A stretch of 64,000 nt of DNA from Clostridium beijerinckii (GTDB taxonomy: Bacteria > Bacillota > Clostridia > Clostridiales > Clostridiaceae), in NCBI RefSeq assembly GCF_018223745.1, contig NZ_CP073653.1, positions 4,824,001 to 4,888,000 of the forward strand, written 5' to 3'. The notes beneath the pieces were generated by a model. That model was not told the DNA's origin and searched no databases. It was given only the letters and a program-made list of their open reading frames with translations. A program made the position numbers and the translations under genes. Shown here in pieces: positions 62,930 to 64,000 of this stretch; position 1 is the first letter of the stretch; every line of letters starts with the position of its first letter.

Positions 62930-63769
62930 CTATTCATTAGGTAGTTTAATATAATCAATGCTACTTTTTCTATATTGCACAGGTGTAATATTAAACTGTT
63001 TCTTAAAATGTTTATAAAAAGTAGGAGTATCCTTAAATCCACAAGAATAAGAAATCTCTGTTATATTCATCTTCGTGGTTTCAAGTAAATTCACAGCAGT
63101 ATTTAACCGAAAAGATATAAGATATTTCTGAGGTGAAATTTTATATTCCTCCATAAATATTTTATATAAATATGTTCTATCAATTCCAACGTATTTAGCT
63201 ATGTCGCTAACTTTGATATCATAGCCAAAGTTATTATAAATATAATCGCGAGCCTTATCAGCATATGATCCACAAGTGTTTTTTTCTTTTATATTTACCT
63301 GATCATACATGCTCGAAAAACACATATACAACTGACCAATGAGAGCATACTCATTGTGACTATCTTCTTCATAATTATGTATTAGTAAAAGTAGTCTTTC
63401 TTTGAAAACCCCATTACTGTTATCCTTGAAAATTAAATTATTTTTCGATAATCCACAATTTTTTAGAATAGTGCTAGCATCATTCCCATCAAAACTTACC
63501 CAACAGTACTCCCAAGGCTCTTCTTTATCTGCTTTATAATAGGTAGATTCACCCGGACAAATTAAGAAAGCCTCTCCACCTTGTAATTCATAGCATTTGT
63601 TATTTACATAATATTTCCCTTTTCCATTTAAAATATAATGCAAAAGATAGTGATGGCGAATGGCAGGCCCAAAAGAATGGGATGGCGCACAGACCTCATG
63701 ACCTCCATAGTATATTGTTAAAGTACTGATTGATCTATATTTTGAAGTAAATTCTGACTTTGCTTCCAT
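62930..63769 (-). CDS. AraC family transcriptional regulator
   Basis: 279 residues. N-terminal cupin-like sensor domain (about 10-150) with LHYILNGKGKYYVNNK and CPGESTYYKADKEEPWEYCW; C-terminal double helix-turn-helix (about 180-275): VSDIAKYVGIDRTYLYKIFMEEY and ITEISYSCGFKDTPTFYKHFKKQF. This layout is that of sugar-responsive AraC proteins (for example MsmR). The target is not evident; E8 lies immediately upstream of the ATG. Confidence 0.92.
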   Translation of the reverse strand: MEAKSEFTSKYRSISTLTIYYGGHEVCAPSHSFGPAIRHHYLLHYILNGKGKYYVNNKCYELQGGEAFLICPGESTYYKADKEEPWEYCWVSFDGNDASTILKNCGLSKNNLIFKDNSNGVFKERLLLLIHNYEEDSHNEYALIGQLYMCFSSMYDQVNIKEKNTCGSYADKARDYIYNNFGYDIKVSDIAKYVGIDRTYLYKIFMEEYKISPQKYLISFRLNTAVNLLETTKMNITEISYSCGFKDTPTFYKHFKKQFNITPVQYRKSSIDYIKLPNE

Positions 63770-63797
63770 TAATTAATCCTCCTCTATGGTACTTACA

Positions 63798-64000
63798 TAT
63801 AGATAACCTAATTTAAAACTGTATTTATGTGATAACTTACCGAAATAATAAATATTTTGATTCCGGAAAGCTATGAAAATATCGCTGAAGGTTCTAAGCA
63901 GCAGGTTATACCCACTTTAGCATGCTCCAACTTTCAGTTTGACAAGCTAAAATGGAACAACCTACAGCTAAGAACCTTTAATAGCTCATTTTCAAATGTT
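63798..64000 (+). repeat. large foldback element E8, cut by the window edge
   Basis: Starts TATAGATAACCTAATTTAAA and matches E5 over about 200 bases with few changes (GATTCCGGAAAGCTATGAAA; core GTTATACCCA / TGGAACAAC). The right arm continues past 64000. Confidence 0.8.

Noticed and set aside
1..64000. Insertion sequence or prophage carrying the foldback elements
   Set aside because: No transposase, integrase or phage gene was found anywhere in the window; any mobilising enzyme must be elsewhere.

Overview
The window reads as chromosome of a low-GC, anaerobic Firmicute, most likely a Clostridium sensu stricto species (beijerinckii / saccharoperbutylacetonicum type). Reasons: very AT-rich DNA, strong AGGAGG-like ribosome sites, frequent TTG and GTG starts, a single-chain pyruvate:ferredoxin oxidoreductase with an adjacent flavodoxin-like protein, and a chemotaxis operon preceded by a FapA-type gene. 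No rRNA, tRNA, CRISPR array, prophage or intact insertion sequence was seen. Nearly all genes lie on the minus strand; only 30490-30903, znuCB (36300-37805) and a hemerythrin-like gene (60031-60441) are on plus.

Layout. 1-5914: chemotaxis operon fapA-cheW-cheD-cheB-cheR-cheA (cheA runs off the left edge). 6032-9694: class IV aminotransferase, HAD phosphatase, aspartate-type aminotransferase. 10078-14888: DUF1292 protein, pyruvate:ferredoxin oxidoreductase, flavodoxin. 15038-24220: murG, recJ, DJ-1/PfpI protein and a type II topoisomerase pair (parE-parC). 24664-30903: membrane glycosyltransferase, rhomboid protease, oligoendopeptidase F and two small unknowns. 31761-36018: dltD-dltX-dltA-dltB-dltC for D-alanylation of teichoic acid, including a 46-residue dltX that overlaps dltD. 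36300-37805: zinc-type ABC uptake genes. 37822-42671: four-gene phosphonate pathway (pntC-like, pepM, ppd, phnW) that makes and probably CMP-activates 2-aminoethylphosphonate. 42850-46386: lipoprotein and a GntR-controlled ABC exporter. 46546-59660: an amino-acid / N-acyl-amine metabolic region (cystine-type symporter, tandem aspartoacylase-like pair, GABA-type aminotransferase, PucR regulator, polar amino-acid ABC importer with a frameshifted permease, nitrilase-family amidase, APC permease, iron alcohol dehydrogenase). 60031-63769: hemerythrin-like protein, cysK, nitroreductase, AraC regulator.

The most unusual content is between genes. At least six copies of large (190-320 bp) near-palindromic foldback elements share one central core, GTTGCACCCA facing TGGAACAAC, with an asymmetric internal loop that is kept while outer stem sequences change on both sides together. 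Where a copy sits directly after a stop codon (four cases), the core is always oriented with that gene, so a read-through transcript would carry the same folded RNA. Three other families of small structured repeats (about 105 bp, about 115 bp and about 206 bp) and a tandem hairpin array at the end of parC are also present. Other points worth checking: a degenerate, probably non-catalytic aspartoacylase paralogue next to an intact one; a CRP/FNR-type palindrome exactly at -41.5 of the hemerythrin promoter; a Cys in the Walker A loop of the zinc transporter ATPase; and a homopolymer frameshift in the amino-acid permease.
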